Shown here: positions 1 through 10,680 of the stretch, in pieces
Layout: every line of letters begins with the position of its first letter
Numbering within the stretch: the stretch's first letter is position 1
Notes under the pieces: generated by a model
Databases searched by the model: none
What the model was told of the DNA's origin: nothing
The model's input: the letters and a program-made list of their open reading frames with translations, nothing else
Made by a program: the position numbers and the translations under genes
Assembly (NCBI GenBank): GCA_030847615.1
Contig: JAUMIR010000001.1
Coordinates: 251,351,187 to 251,415,186 of the forward strand
DNA: 64,000 nt
Direction: 5' to 3'
Origin: Gambelia wislizenii
Lineage: Eukaryota; Chordata; Lepidosauria; Squamata; Crotaphytidae

Positions 1-892
1 TACTGACCTTAGCAAAAATAAATCTTCTAGTAATGGAATCAAGGGAGACTACCTAGAACTTTTTTTTAAAAAATACACAGTGTATTTTGGATGGTTTGGA
101 GATACTTGCAGCCAAATTCCAGAGACTATACTTTCTTCTCAAGCCATCATGAGACTTAAAATAGATATGTTTTGGCTATCCAGGAATATGGCCAATTTGA
201 ATTTGCAAATAAACCTGGGAAGTGGGTCTTTTATAAACTGAGCCAGGGAAAGATGAAGAAAGTAATCATGAAAATCAAGAAGGGAGACCAACACATAAAA
301 GACTGATATTTCTAATATAATTCCACTTGTTCAACTACACCAGTCAGGAGGCATAAAAATACAGTTTTAGATCAGGAAACCAAACCCACCTCTTTCTCTC
401 ATGTCTTGCATGAGTTTTAATCTAATCAGCTTTTTCACTTGCCCAGTTTAATTTAGTATTTTTTTTAAGCCAATGTTTAAATGGCAGATCATTATGTATT
501 CTTGGAATTGTATGAAACAAGAACAACATTTTAGGCAAAACATTCATTTTCATCACTAAATTTCTGTTCAACAAAGATAACGTCAACTTTGACCATTTTT
601 GTAAATCTTGCTAACAAGGATCTTAAAGGAAAAACCAACTACAACATTTTCTGAAAAACTGAAAGCCATTTATGGAATTTTTGAGCAAGAATAGTAACAA
701 TGCAATAATTTGTGTTTATGAGTACGTATTAACATTATTTGGTTAGATTGGTGATGGTAGAATTCTATTTAACCTTTTTTGATGGTATTTTTTTTCCTTA
801 ATAATAAACTACAGTTTAGATTAGGGGGTCAGAGCCTCATGATTTGTTAAGAGTTAGTATTTAGTGTTTAGTCCAGTATGGTGTATTAGTCT
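1..892. other. Intergenic, AT-rich, no gene seen
   Basis: This stretch has homopolymer T and A runs and no open frame with recognisable similarity. I see no repeat family I can name. Confidence 0.5.
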
Positions 893-1062
893 TGATAGTG
901 GGGTAGTGGTTTGAGTGTTGGACCATGACTAGATATCTGAATCCCTGCTCGGCCATGAAAACCCACTGGGCACGTCATACACTCTCAGCAATGGAAACCC
1001 TTTGTAGGGTTGCCTTAGGGTTGCCATAAGTCAAAAACAATTTGAAGGCACACAATAAAATT
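893..1062 (+). repeat. tRNA-derived SINE, lizard type
   Basis: The 5' part reads like a tRNA pseudogene. A box-A-like segment lies near 903-920 and a box-B-like GAATCCCTGC near 939-948. The body carries the 'AAACCCACTGGGC' and 'TTGCCATAAGTC' motifs, and the tail ends in 'TTGAAGGCACACAATAAAA'. I know this body and tail from squamate SINEs, and a minus-strand relative is at 44053-44292. The copy is degenerate, with a deletion in its middle. Pol III promoter function is inferred from the family and not shown here. Confidence 0.7.
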
Positions 1063-1901
1063 ATCATACATGTTTTTATTCTTTCTTTCATATTATTTTC
1101 CTTTCCTGTCTCTTCTTTCTTTCTTAAGCCTTACCTGTGGGTAGTCAATTACTTAAACTGTCCTATTGATTTTAGGGCTATAACCTGATTTGACAGCAAC
1201 TTGGTAGTTGGCATGATGCCCACAAAGTAGCAGAAATGCTGTTTAACGTGGACTTAACTTAGTAGTGGAGGGAGATGCCAACCTGAACTTCTTCTTGTAG
1301 CTGCTCTGATGGGATAATTCCTGCTTCTCCAGGGCATGTAATGATGCTTCAGATTTCACACAGTCACTGTACAGTATTCATCTTTGTTTGCCATCTATTC
1401 ATTCTTAGGTTGATCTTCCCTGCCCTTCTTAGAGGAGATGCATTTACTTCCAGACATGTAAACAGGGGACACTGAAGCAACGCTGGATTCTGTCAAAAGA
1501 AGAGGCCTCCCTAAAATAACTGCAGTTTGAATTTAGGTAGGGAGCTTTTTCCAAGTGGGAAGAGAAGAGAAGGGAATGGAATCTCAGTATCTGATCATTC
1601 ACGTTAAAGGACAGGAAGCCAGACTTCTCAGTATATGATCAGTTATTTTGGTTTTGCTTTTGACACAACTACTATAATTCTATCTAGGAAATTAGCACTT
1701 GATCTTTCATTTAATTTTCAGAAACATTTATTTCCCTGAAAACAGTCAGTAGCACAACAGATATGTAACTAGTTGTTTTACATGCTGTACAGCAGTTACT
1801 GTACATATATTGTACAAAACATACCAAGCAGCTGCACCCTCTCTCAGTTCTGATACTGCCTACCTATATTTGTCACGTCACTGCCTCATGTGGTATGGGC
1901 T
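1063..1901. other. Intergenic, nothing recognised
   Basis: A T-rich tract (about 1080-1125) follows the SINE. No gene or named repeat is visible in the remainder. Confidence 0.4.
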
Positions 1902-2010
1902 GTTGTTAACTGCAGTCAAGTCAATTTCAAATTATGGCAACCCTATGAATGAGACCTCCAAGTCACCCTATCAACAGCCCTGTTCAGGACTTGAGCATCC
2001 TCCTGTTATG
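1902..2010 (+). repeat. Interspersed repeat, SINE-like family A
   Basis: The sequence begins GTTGTTAACTGCAGTCAAGTC and contains 'TATGGCAACCCTATGAATGAGA'-like text. Two other copies in this window share it: 30076-30240 on the same strand and 19443-19560 on the opposite strand. Three diverged copies in two orientations identify a dispersed repeat. Its class is unclear. Confidence 0.6.
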
Positions 2011-4344
2011 TGGTCTTTCTCTTTTCCTACTGCCTTCTAACTTGTCAAGCATCGCTGTCTTTTCTAGGGAGTCATGTCTCATGATTATGTCCAAAGTATG
2101 ACAGTTTAGTCACCTTGGCTTCTAGGGAGAGTTTAGGTTTGATTTGCTCTAGGACCTATTTATTTTTCATTTTAGTAGTCCATGCTATCTGTAGAACTCT
2201 CCTCCAGCACTACATTTCAAATGTGTTGAATGGCCCACAGATTAGAAATACTCATTATACATTCCAATCCCCAAGAAAGGGAACACCAGGGATTACATTG
2301 ACCATTAATCTCTCACGCTAGCAAAGTGATGCTCAAAAGTCTACAATCAAGACATTTACTATATAGAGTAAAAAATGCCAATGTATTGGTCCATCTTCTT
2401 TATTTCCTCTTGATCATGCAATGTATTCCCTTGCTGGTTGTAGAGCACTCCCATGCTTGGTTTAAATTTTCCTTCAAGTTCTTGGATCTTGTGGAAGAGG
2501 CCTCTTGTTCTACCTTTTTGTTCTCAACTTCTGTTTCTCTATATTGATTGTTGTAGTAGTTCTCTTTGTCCCTGTGCACAAGTCATTGAACAGTTGCATT
2601 CAGGGTTCTGACCCTATTTGTCTTTTTACTTTTAATCTGTCCTTAACTGCTTAAAGAATTTCATTTGTCATCCAATGGGGTGTTTGTTTCTTAATATATA
2701 AATGTGGCTCTCAATATTGTAATGGAGTATTTCCTCTTCCTTCATAATAGCAGAATTATTTAATCTCTTCTCAGTACAGAAAATGGAGGCCTCCCTTCTG
2801 TTCTCCATTTCCATTATTACAATTCTGTTCTCCTGATCACTGCTATCATTCTGTACAAAGCCCCCCTTCGATACAAATTACCACGGGTAGGTCACATGTG
2901 TAGGGATTACCATGAATCCCATTTGTAGCCCATCGTGTTAATTCAAGGACAGCCATATGTATATGCTGAGAATCTGGAAAAGATATGAAACAGCACTTCA
3001 TAAGGACTCATCCTTTATTTAACCACTATACCTAAATAAAATATGTAAGCCTGAGAGAAGGAAATGTTCTACTGATCTACAATTAAGGCCTACAATATTG
3101 GAATTAACACGATGGCAGCAGTAACAGTGCTGTAACTAGACCAAGAATGCCAACTGTTAAGCTAGATATTACATAGTGTAGAAACAAAACCATTACAAAC
3201 AGTTCAAACATGCATTCTGTATGTGAAATTAAAATTTCAAAACTAAACCCTAAAACTGAAAAACAGACTATTCCAATTCCCCTTCCCCCCTCAGACACAC
3301 ACCCTGAGCTAGAGGTATAACACTTCAGATTATAGGTGAAACATTAGTATTTTAGAATTGAATATACTTCCATAAAAATTCCCTCCACATTAAAAGAAAA
3401 CCTAGAAAATTAGGGAGAATTTTAATGTAACTGTTGTAGCATGTTCATCTTCTAAATACAGAGATTTATTTTCATATGAAAGGGGATTGACTTGTATGAA
3501 TTCTCACCGATAGGCTGGAATCCTGTTGAGAACTGACAAAGCAGAAGGCTCTGTTGCCATAATTCTGCAGGACAGAGGAGAGGATGGAGGCATCAGCCAG
3601 GAGATAGCACAGAGCAGGGCCTGACCATCCTACTTGCAGGGTTGCAAGCTATTTCCACTATGGAGAACTGCTGGCTGAAAGATACCTCCTCAGACAAGCC
3701 TGTTAAAAGAACATCTGCTAGCACCACTAACTGCTACACTAGAGTGATACCCTAATGGGGTTCAGGTCACAGTTTGAAGTGGTACAAGGTAAACGTTACT
3801 TCCCTACCACTTGGATGAGACTCAGGCCCTATCAGACAGTTCTTTAGAGCCTAGGTTCTCTGAGTTAGGGAGAGACTTTCCACATATGTAATACCACAGA
3901 ATCTCAGTGGTAGGTGTAGTCAATTTTATTACCTGTAAGAACCATTCTCTTTACATTATTACAAATATTCCAATGAAATAATTTTCACATAACCCTTTAA
4001 GTATGTTTGACTACAGCATTTAAACAAAACATGCTAAACCAGATAACATCATTTAGAGCATTGGAAATTTTTCTGGAGTATTTTCCTGTTCTACTTATTC
4101 TGGAAAATCCACATCACTTGATTGTAAGCATGTTTATCAACACAAACCCACTAGGTTCTGTCTCAGGTAAGTATGTACAGGATTGTAGATTTAGTATCTT
4201 TCAGTGGAAATGTCTTTAGATCTCATAGCTAAAAACAAGGATAGGGAACTACTGGCTCTCAGGCCAGGCTTGACTCCCACAGCCTTTCGCTCTGGCCCAT
4301 AGCTTCCCCTCCACTGGTTCCAGCACTGTCCCCAAAAGAACCAT
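2011..4344. other. Intergenic, nothing recognised
   Basis: The open frames here are all under about 75 codons and resemble no family I know. The sequence is AT-rich single-copy-like DNA. Confidence 0.4.
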
Positions 4345-4500
4345 TGATATTGTACTGTATTTATTTACATCATGTCTTCTTCCCAAAGGTGGAACTCAAG
4401 GTGCGTTACAAACTAAGCAGAGATACAAATAAAAATACATATAGACAAAAACATACAAAAAGTTATTTTTAAATGCAGTTAAACCATAAAATTAAAACCA
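4345..4500 (-). repeat. LINE/L2-like 3' tail remnant
   Basis: Read on the minus strand, it ends in the 'CTTTGGGAAGAAGACATGATGTAAATAAATA' type of tail common to reptilian L2/CR1-group LINEs. A comparable copy is at 15755-15870. The match is short and diverged. Confidence 0.4.
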
Positions 4501-4615
4501 TTTAAAATAAGTGCATTGTGCATTTGCACAGCTACTATCAGTGCCATATCTGTGACCATTCATGAGTCAGACTGACCTGGCTGCAGTGATCCATGCCTTG
4601 AGTGCATTCAGACTA

Positions 4616-5535
4616 CAGTTGCCCCTCCACATTGGCAGCTTTCACTTTTGTGGTTTCGCCTATTCGCTGTTTGCTCAGCAAGCACCTCGTTTAAATCAGC
4701 TTCTCTCCCTCACACACAAAGGAGAGGAGCCAATTTAAACGGAGTGCTCCCCGAGCAAACCGCGTGCCCAGCTCCCTACTCTCCTGGGGCTTGGCTCCAT
4801 TTGGGGTGGAGAGCCAAGCCCCAGGAGAGCAGGGAGTTTGCAGCAAAGGCGCTTTTCAGCAACCATCACCCCGCCCTTCCCAAAGCAGCGATGGGGCTTT
4901 TCAAGCCTTGTCAGCTTCGGGAGGGTGGCTGAAAAGCCTCCTGGCCGCACTCCCTCAAACACCCCCACCCTTCCCGAAGCTGGCCGCCACCCCCCGACCT
5001 TCCCAAAGCAGCTATGGGGCTTGAGAGCCCCACAGCTGCTTTGGGAAGTGTGGGTGGTGGTGGCTGGCAAACCTCCCTCCTGACTGGCAGCCACCCCTGC
5101 ACTTCCCAAAGCAGCTATGGGGCTCTCGAGAGCCCCACAGCTGCTTTGGGAAGTGCAGGGGGTGGCTGACAAACCTCCCTCCCGACCGGCAGCCACCCCC
5201 GACCTTCCCAAAGAGGCTATGGGGCTCTCCAGAGCTCCACAGCCGCTTTGGGAAGTGCGGGGGGTGGCTGGCAAACCTCCCTCCCGACCAGCAGCCACCC
5301 CCTGACCTTCCCACAGCCGCTTTGGGAAGCGCGGGGAGGGTGGCGTCCGGGCGGGAGGCTTTTTAGCCACACACACCCCACGCTTCCCAAAGCAGCTATG
5401 GGGCTTCAAAAGCTCCATTGCCACTTTGGAAGGGGGGGTTGTGGGCGGTCAGGGGGAGCCCTATTTTTATTCACAGTTTTTTCACATTCGTGGGGGTCTT
5501 GCACCCCAACCCCCACGAATGTGGAGGGACGACTG
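4616..5535. mobile_element. Tigger-like TIR element with expanded GC-rich core
   Basis: The ends are inverted repeats: CAGTTGCCCCTCCACATT at the left and the complement of AATGTGGAGGGACGACTG at the right. They are flanked by TA at 4614-4615 and 5536-5537, as expected for Tc1/mariner (Tigger) insertion. Short AT-rich shoulders with 'TTCACATTCG'-type text follow each end. The middle (about 4960-5345) is a GC-rich palindromic tandem array. No transposase is present, so the element is non-autonomous. Relatives with the same ends lie at 39122-40330 and 59794-60114. Placement in Tigger rests on end sequence and TA sites; a repeat-library search would settle it. Confidence 0.8.
4960..5345. repeat. 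Tandem palindromic ~102-105 bp units
   Basis: Recurring 'TTCCCAAAGCAGCTATGGGG' and 'CAGCTGCTTTGGGAAGTG' blocks pair as an inverted repeat inside each unit. They alternate with a second palindrome, 'GGTGGCTGGCAAACCTCCC' against 'GGCAGCCACCCC'. The TTGGGAAG block recurs at about 5041, 5146, 5248 and 5322, giving spacings of 105, 102 and 74. Long open frames here on both strands result from the GC-rich repeats and are not genes. Confidence 0.8.
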
Positions 5536-5537
5536 TA

Positions 5538-5907
5538 TTTCAGTACATTCAGTGCAAACATTCAGCTGTCACAAGCTGGAATTCTAGAAAATGCGGGTGT
5601 GGATGCCACCCATGAAAGCCTTCGACTTCACAGAGGAGCAAACCACAGAGGGGATAGTCTGTGGGTTGTTTAGCTGCTCCAGCTGCAAGCAGAAGTGATG
5701 GGCTATATTCACCAGCATGATGCTTTTGTTGGATAAGCCAGGGTAACTCTATAATACTGGCTTATCATGAAATGCAAATCCAGCTGGCATTGAGCTACAA
5801 ATGAAAAATTTCAATGGATGTAACATGTGGCAGTCAACTTATTAAAATACTCTTATTAACTTATTAAAATATCCTATTCAATGTATTAAAATATTCTGTT
5901 TTCCAAT
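5538..5907. other. Intergenic, AT-rich, nothing recognised
   Basis: It contains short direct repeats of 'CTTATTAAAATA' near 5838-5900 that run into the duplicated block beginning at 5908. Confidence 0.4.
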
Positions 5908-6072
5908 TTCAAGCTGCATTTGAGCTTCAAGTGATACCTAAGAAAATTCTGTCCTGCATTTCTATAACAGAAGCCTTTCTAAAAAAATCACACTTCATAA
6001 GAACATACTGTACTGCATTCCTCCCTTCTCCTCCCCTCTCTATAGTACCACCAATATCGTAGGAAAGTACTG
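5908..6072 (+). repeat. Degenerate duplicate of INO80D 5' flank/leader
   Basis: This block matches 9250-9505 in the same order and orientation. Shared pieces include 'GAGCTTCAA', 'TTCTATA..AGAAGCCTTT', 'AAAAAAATCACACTTCA', a CT-rich tract, 'CTCTCTATA/CTCTCTCTA' and 'GTAGGAAAGT'. Similarity stops just after the AGGAAAGT block. The downstream copy has longer CT and T runs. This could be a local duplication or two copies of an unnamed repeat. Confidence 0.6.
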
Positions 6073-6075
6073 TAC

Positions 6076-7349
6076 ATGCTATCATGATCTTTGCTAAAGG
6101 CATCTTTCTACTGGTTGTCAATTATTTTCTGGCCTCAATTTTCTGGCACTGGTTTTTGGCTATATACATTTCAATGGTCTAGGGCCTGACCATCTGAACG
6201 TCCAACTCCTTTAAACGGTGCCTGCCCAGTTATGATGTTCAACAGGACAAGCCCTCTTATAGCTACATGACTTTTGTAGAGGTTTGCTTGCTGGTCATCT
6301 ATGTTCAAAAGGACTTTCACTTGTGTGACTCTTAAACTCCAGAATCCACTTCCTCTGGACCTGTGCCTTGTCCCCACTCTCCTTACACTGAAGAATGTGG
6401 GTCAAATTACAACTTTTAAAATTGGGTTTTAAAATTGTTTTTATAGTTTTTAATGTTGCCTTTCTTGTATTTTAACATGGTTGTTTATTTTTTTGTTCAA
6501 TATTCTGGTGGGGTTCAGAAAGGTAGGATAGACATTTGTTACATAAGTTTAAAATAAGAAGTGCAAGAATAAAAAATATCCAGGTGGGAAAGGCTGGAGG
6601 AAAAGAGGCAACAAAAAAGCTGTGTGTGTGTCTGTGAATGAATGAATGAATGAATAAGTGAAAGAGGCACTGTAGGGTGGTGATGATCATAAGTTATAAT
6701 CGCTACACTACAATACTGTACACTCTTTCACTGAAGGTTTGTAAAAGAGAATGTGGGGTGTTTCTGCCCTGGGCCACAACCAGCATGTGGCCACCAACTG
6801 ATTGATTTGTCAGTCCTGTTTTATAGCCTTATGCTTGTCTTTCCCTTCCATGACTGTAAATATGGTATTGGAATACGATCCAGAAAAAATTGATACAGTG
6901 TGCTCAAGTTCCTGCAAGAACACATGACTAGGCACACAGAGAAAACCCGCACTCACTTCTAGCAATGACTGAAAGGACTGCAGTTCAGCCAATTTCCAGC
7001 ACCCAGAGCATTCTGCAGACCACTTTATAACACCCATGACTGAAGATGAGTGTTTGGAGTGCCTGCATACAGCAGGCAGAGTTTCATACAAATAAAGTTC
7101 TGCCTTCTGCTTGGCCCTAGCAAGAGCGAGAAAAGTTTCGTGGTAAAAATCTTTTGATTTTGTAAAGCCTCAGATTAGCCAAGCAAGTACATTACTTACC
7201 TTTGCCCAATTTCCAGTTTAAAGGAAAAAAGATGAGTTGGAAGGTCCAATTAAACTTGACATCTGTCGGATTAGACAATTTTTTTGACAAGCTTCCGGAA
7301 AGCTTGTCCTCCCCTAGACATTTGGTGTCTGACCACAAACTCCAAATAC
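6076..7349. other. Intergenic, nothing recognised except a short (GAAT)n tract
   Basis: A short GAAT/AATG microsatellite lies at about 6636-6655. The 93-codon minus-strand frame at 6810-7091 has no recognisable similarity. No gene is supported. Confidence 0.4.
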
Positions 7350-7351
7350 TA

Positions 7352-7548
7352 CAGTGGGCCCTTCAGATCCATGGGGGTTTGGTTCCATGACCCCCCCCCT
7401 GTGGATGGCAAACATCATGAACAGTCACACCCCATACTATCAAGCGGCAGAGATGTGCGTGTGGACATGTCAGTGTGTCGCCACCATTTTAAGTATGGGA
7501 TGCAACAATCCACAGGTGGTTAAAACCATGGATCAGGAGGGCCCACTG
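7352..7548. mobile_element. Tigger-like MITE, ~197 bp
   Basis: Inverted ends CAGTGGGCCCTTCAGATCCATGG-like and GATCAGGAGGGCCCACTG are flanked by TA at 7350-7351 and 7549-7550. The 5' shoulder carries 'GGTTTGGTTCCATGACCCCCC'. The interior, with 'CGCCACCATTTTAAGTATGGGATGCAA', recurs at 60714-60926. It is non-coding and non-autonomous. Confidence 0.8.
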
Positions 7549-7550
7549 TA

Positions 7551-8239
7551 TTCCAAGATAACTAAGAGTATCAAAGATAACTAAGAGTGTGGCCTAAAAC
7601 TAGGGATTTTGCAATTCTGTTAAGAAACCATCTACTTCACTCTCTTCAGAATGATTTTTTTCCCAGAAGATCAAAAATAATGTACTTGCCAGCTACCAAG
7701 GAAAGCAACAGTACTGCCAAATATTCAGGACTGAAGGAAAGTCTGGTAATTCGTTTGACAAGAATATCCAGCATTAGCAGATAACACTGCCAATTTGGAA
7801 CAGAGAGCCTATAATGACTACTACTTCAGAACTAGATCCAGCCTGTAACTCTACAGCATAGTACCTTGTAAGCATATTGGCATGCAAAGAATTCTCCATG
7901 GAAATCAATGGGAATTAATTCTGAGTCATTTAGGACCGGGTGTCCAATACAATGACATATACAAATTTGTCTGATATATTAAAAGCAACAAATATATTCA
8001 GCATCTGGATAACTGAGAATCACAACAACTGAAATACCTCATTGGAGAAATTCTGAAATGACGTCAGTGTGTTGAAATGTCGCACCTGACAACCAAGGCA
8101 GACATTAAACAGGTAATGCCAGTTTAAAACAACTGCACTTTTTAAACTGCCTCAATCACAACACAACTTTAGCTAAACAAGTAACACTCTGAAATACAAC
8201 AAAAAAAATGCAATCTGAAAAGTTTAAGTGTCAACACTA
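7551..8239. other. Intergenic, nothing recognised
   Basis: This is AT-rich sequence with no open frame of note. A short tandem repeat of 'AAGATAACTAAGAGT' sits at 7555-7588. Confidence 0.4.
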
Positions 8240-8241
8240 TA

Positions 8242-8595
8242 CAGGCTGACTATCCCTTATCTGAAATGCTTGGGTCCAGAAGTGTTCCATATTTTGGATG
8301 TTTTTCAGATTTTAGAATACCTGCATTTGCGTGTAACTGTATGTACATAATGAGATATCTTGGAGATAGGACACAAGGGTAAACATGAAATTCATTTATG
8401 TTTCATATACACCTTATACACATACCCTGAAAGTAATGTTATACAACATTTTTAATAATTTTGTGCATGAAATAAAGTTTGCATACACTGAACCATCAGA
8501 AAGCAAAGGTGTCACTTATCTCAGCCACCTATGAAAAAGTTTTGGCTTTGAGGTATTTGGGATTTCAGAATTCCAGATAAAGGAGACTCAACCTG
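8242..8595. mobile_element. Tigger-like MITE, second subfamily
   Basis: The left end, CAGGCTGACTATCCCTTATC, is mirrored at the right by CAGATAAAGGAGACTCAACCTG. Inside the ends are 'GAAATGCTTGGGTCCAGAAGTG' and 'GGTATTTGGGATTTCAGAATTCC', a layout I know from vertebrate Tigger-derived repeats. The left flank is TA and the right flank has decayed to TT. There is no coding capacity. Confidence 0.75.
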
Positions 8596-8597
8596 TT

Positions 8598-9249
8598 TAA
8601 GGTTATACTGAATTGGACATCATAAGAAGTATACCATGCCCTAGTCTTCTATAATGGTATATCTTTTACATACACACTGCCTCTCTAGGATGGACATAAA
8701 CACAGAGATGAATAAATCGGTTTCTCATCATCGATGTATAGGCTTCCTATAACAAAGTGTCTCAGCTACGAAAGACACTGAGACTTGTGATACAACACAC
8801 ATAAAAATCAAAGAAATTTCTACAAATTTTTAGAATTACTTCTAAAACATTTTGTAAACATCTTAATGCTCCATTGCTATGCTTAAAATTATTGAAAGCA
8901 ATTTTATTTGGCTCCTGTGATGCACTGTTATAAACAAAGATTTAACGTTTCCCAAAATATTGCCTTGGATTGTAAGCCACCATCTTTTCCCCACCTGAAG
9001 CCTGATCAATTTGCCTCCTGATGCGCCAGGAAGAGTCAGCCTTGCCAAAATCATCCCCTTATCATTTTCAGCTTGCCTGTACAGAAATAATAGCCATTCC
9101 ATGAAAGCCTTACCTTTCACATTTTCAGAACTTATCACCCAAGTTATGAAGTTTAGATAAAAGTTCATAGATGAGAGAGGAAGCCAAGCACTGCCTTTTA
9201 AAAATAATAACATTAAAAACCAACTTATTCAAACATTCCATTTTCACCT
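8598..9249. other. Intergenic, upstream of INO80D
   Basis: I saw no repeat or gene. The 116-codon minus-strand frame at 8863-9213 has no recognisable features. Confidence 0.4.
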
Positions 9250-9505
9250 TTTAAGTTGCATCTGAGCTTCAAATGGTATTTTTGTTTGTTTGTTTCTGGA
9301 TAAAACACTTTCCCCCTTTTCTATGCAATATTCCGTCCCACGTTTCTATAGAAGAAGCCTTTAAAAAAATCATCACACTTCACAAAAACGCTGTGTCCTC
9401 CTTTTCTCCCCTTCTCTTTCTCCTCCTCCTCCACCACCTTCTCCTTCTTTATGTCTTTCTTTCTCCCTCTCTCTCTACTACTACCTCCAAGATGGTAGGA
9501 AAGTT
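9250..9505 (+). repeat. Partner copy of the 5908-6072 duplication
   Basis: See 5908-6072. This copy runs into the likely INO80D leader and includes a long pyrimidine tract (about 9400-9478) followed by CCAAGATGGTAGGAAAG. The CAAGATGG core resembles a YY1 site, common at vertebrate transcription starts; function here is inferred. Confidence 0.6.
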
Positions 9506-9915
9506 GTTGTTTTGGAGGGCAGAGGAGCCGCTTTCTCTGGTGTTATGTCCTCTCAGTGCCTGTAGTGGTGCTGTAGGAGGCTGCTCAGCTCTCTTCTTGA
9601 GCAGCCCCAGCAGCCCTGCCTTCTTTGCTGGAGAATATATTCAGGGATTCCCCTTAATAATCACCTTCCCTCTGAGCACTTTGTAGTTTTTAAAATAATA
9701 AAGAGCTCCCCTCCAAAGCTTCCTCCTCTTCTCCAAGCAGGAATCCTTCCTCCTCAGAGAGAGCCAGGGGGGCAGCAACAGCCTCACAGCACTCCAGCCG
9801 CTCCGAGAGCCTATTCCCCGGTCCCTCCGCTGGGGAGGAAACTCTGGTCTGTCAGCCCAACAGAGGGAAGGAAAGGGGGGAGAGGAGAGGAGAGGAAAAA
9901 AAAGCAGCTGGAAAG
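9480..9915 (+). other. INO80D: Candidate INO80D non-coding exon 1
   Basis: A strong donor, GGAAAG|GTAAGC, is at 9916. It lies just upstream of the GC-rich island and on the gene's strand. The first coding exon (26665-26911) has a splice acceptor upstream of its ATG, so at least one upstream leader exon must exist. This is the best-placed candidate. The 5' boundary is a guess from the CAAGATGG motif and the end of the pyrimidine tract. RNA data would be needed to confirm the start and the donor. Confidence 0.45.
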
Positions 9916-10680
9916 GTAAGCCAGGCCCGGCCTTCATCCCCGGCCTCTCGCAGAGCGCCAGGCGGCACCACATTCACAGGGCGGGCGGGCAGGCGGGCTA
10001 CGCGAGGCCGGGGATTCGAAGGGGCGCTCTAGGCCTCGACGCCCGGAAAGTAGGAGGGCGGGGGGAGAAGCAAACAAACAAGCGGGGTTTCGGGAACCGT
10101 GGGGTGCTGTGGAGAGTGGGGCGCCCCGAAACACCCGGCGCCTCATAAAATGGGGACGGGGTGCTGGGCTGTATTTGACGGAGAGGGTGTGTGTGTGTGT
10201 GTGGAGGGGGGGAAGCAGGCCTAGACCCAGCAAGCGGGCCTGTGAGGAGCTCCCCGCCCCCGCGCTGCTGGGTCCCGCTCCTCGGCCCCAAACGCCGGGC
10301 ATGAAAGCGGGTTCGGGCGGGGTGTTCCCCCGCCTCCATCTCGCTTTGGGGTTCGGGGGTGAAAGCGGGGGTGGCGCCTAAGCCCAGCAGCAGCAGCGCC
10401 CACCGAGGCCCAAGGAAGCCCCGCCGTGGTGGACGGCCGAGGAGGAGGAGAGGAGAAGGAGGGGAAAGAAGCAGCTCCGGGACGGGGCAGGAGGGCGAAG
10501 GGAACTAGGAAACCAACTACTCTTCTCTTTTTAAAAAAATTATCATTTTAATCAAGGTTTTAAACAGTCTCAGTATTAGCCCGCGGTCGCTGGGTGGGCT
10601 TGGGCAGCGCGTTTAGTTGCAGCCCCCGCCGCTGGCCTTTAAAGTTTAATTTTAAGCGCCGCCGTCTCCTTTTCTTTTTC
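9770..10680. promoter_or_regulatory. CpG island, likely INO80D promoter
   Basis: The stretch is rich in G+C and CpG, with GGGCGGGCGGGC-type SP1-like boxes near 9979-9995 and no obvious TATA box. It stands out sharply from the AT-rich surroundings. It contains a (GT)n run at about 10187-10202. The frames of around 100 codons on both strands (for example 9934-10302) are typical of GC-rich sequence and are not supported as genes. Confidence 0.75.

Noticed and set aside
893..1062. A functional tRNA gene
   Set aside because: It has box-A- and box-B-like text, but no cloverleaf can be drawn, and the SINE body and tail follow directly.
4735..5424. 229-codon minus-strand open frame
   Set aside because: It lies wholly within the palindromic GC-rich array of a TIR element. 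Frames are open on both strands because the units lack stops, and the text is repetitive.
9641..10403. Overlapping frames of 60-122 codons on both strands
   Set aside because: They lie in a CpG island where stops are rare. No domain, conserved motif or splice support was found.
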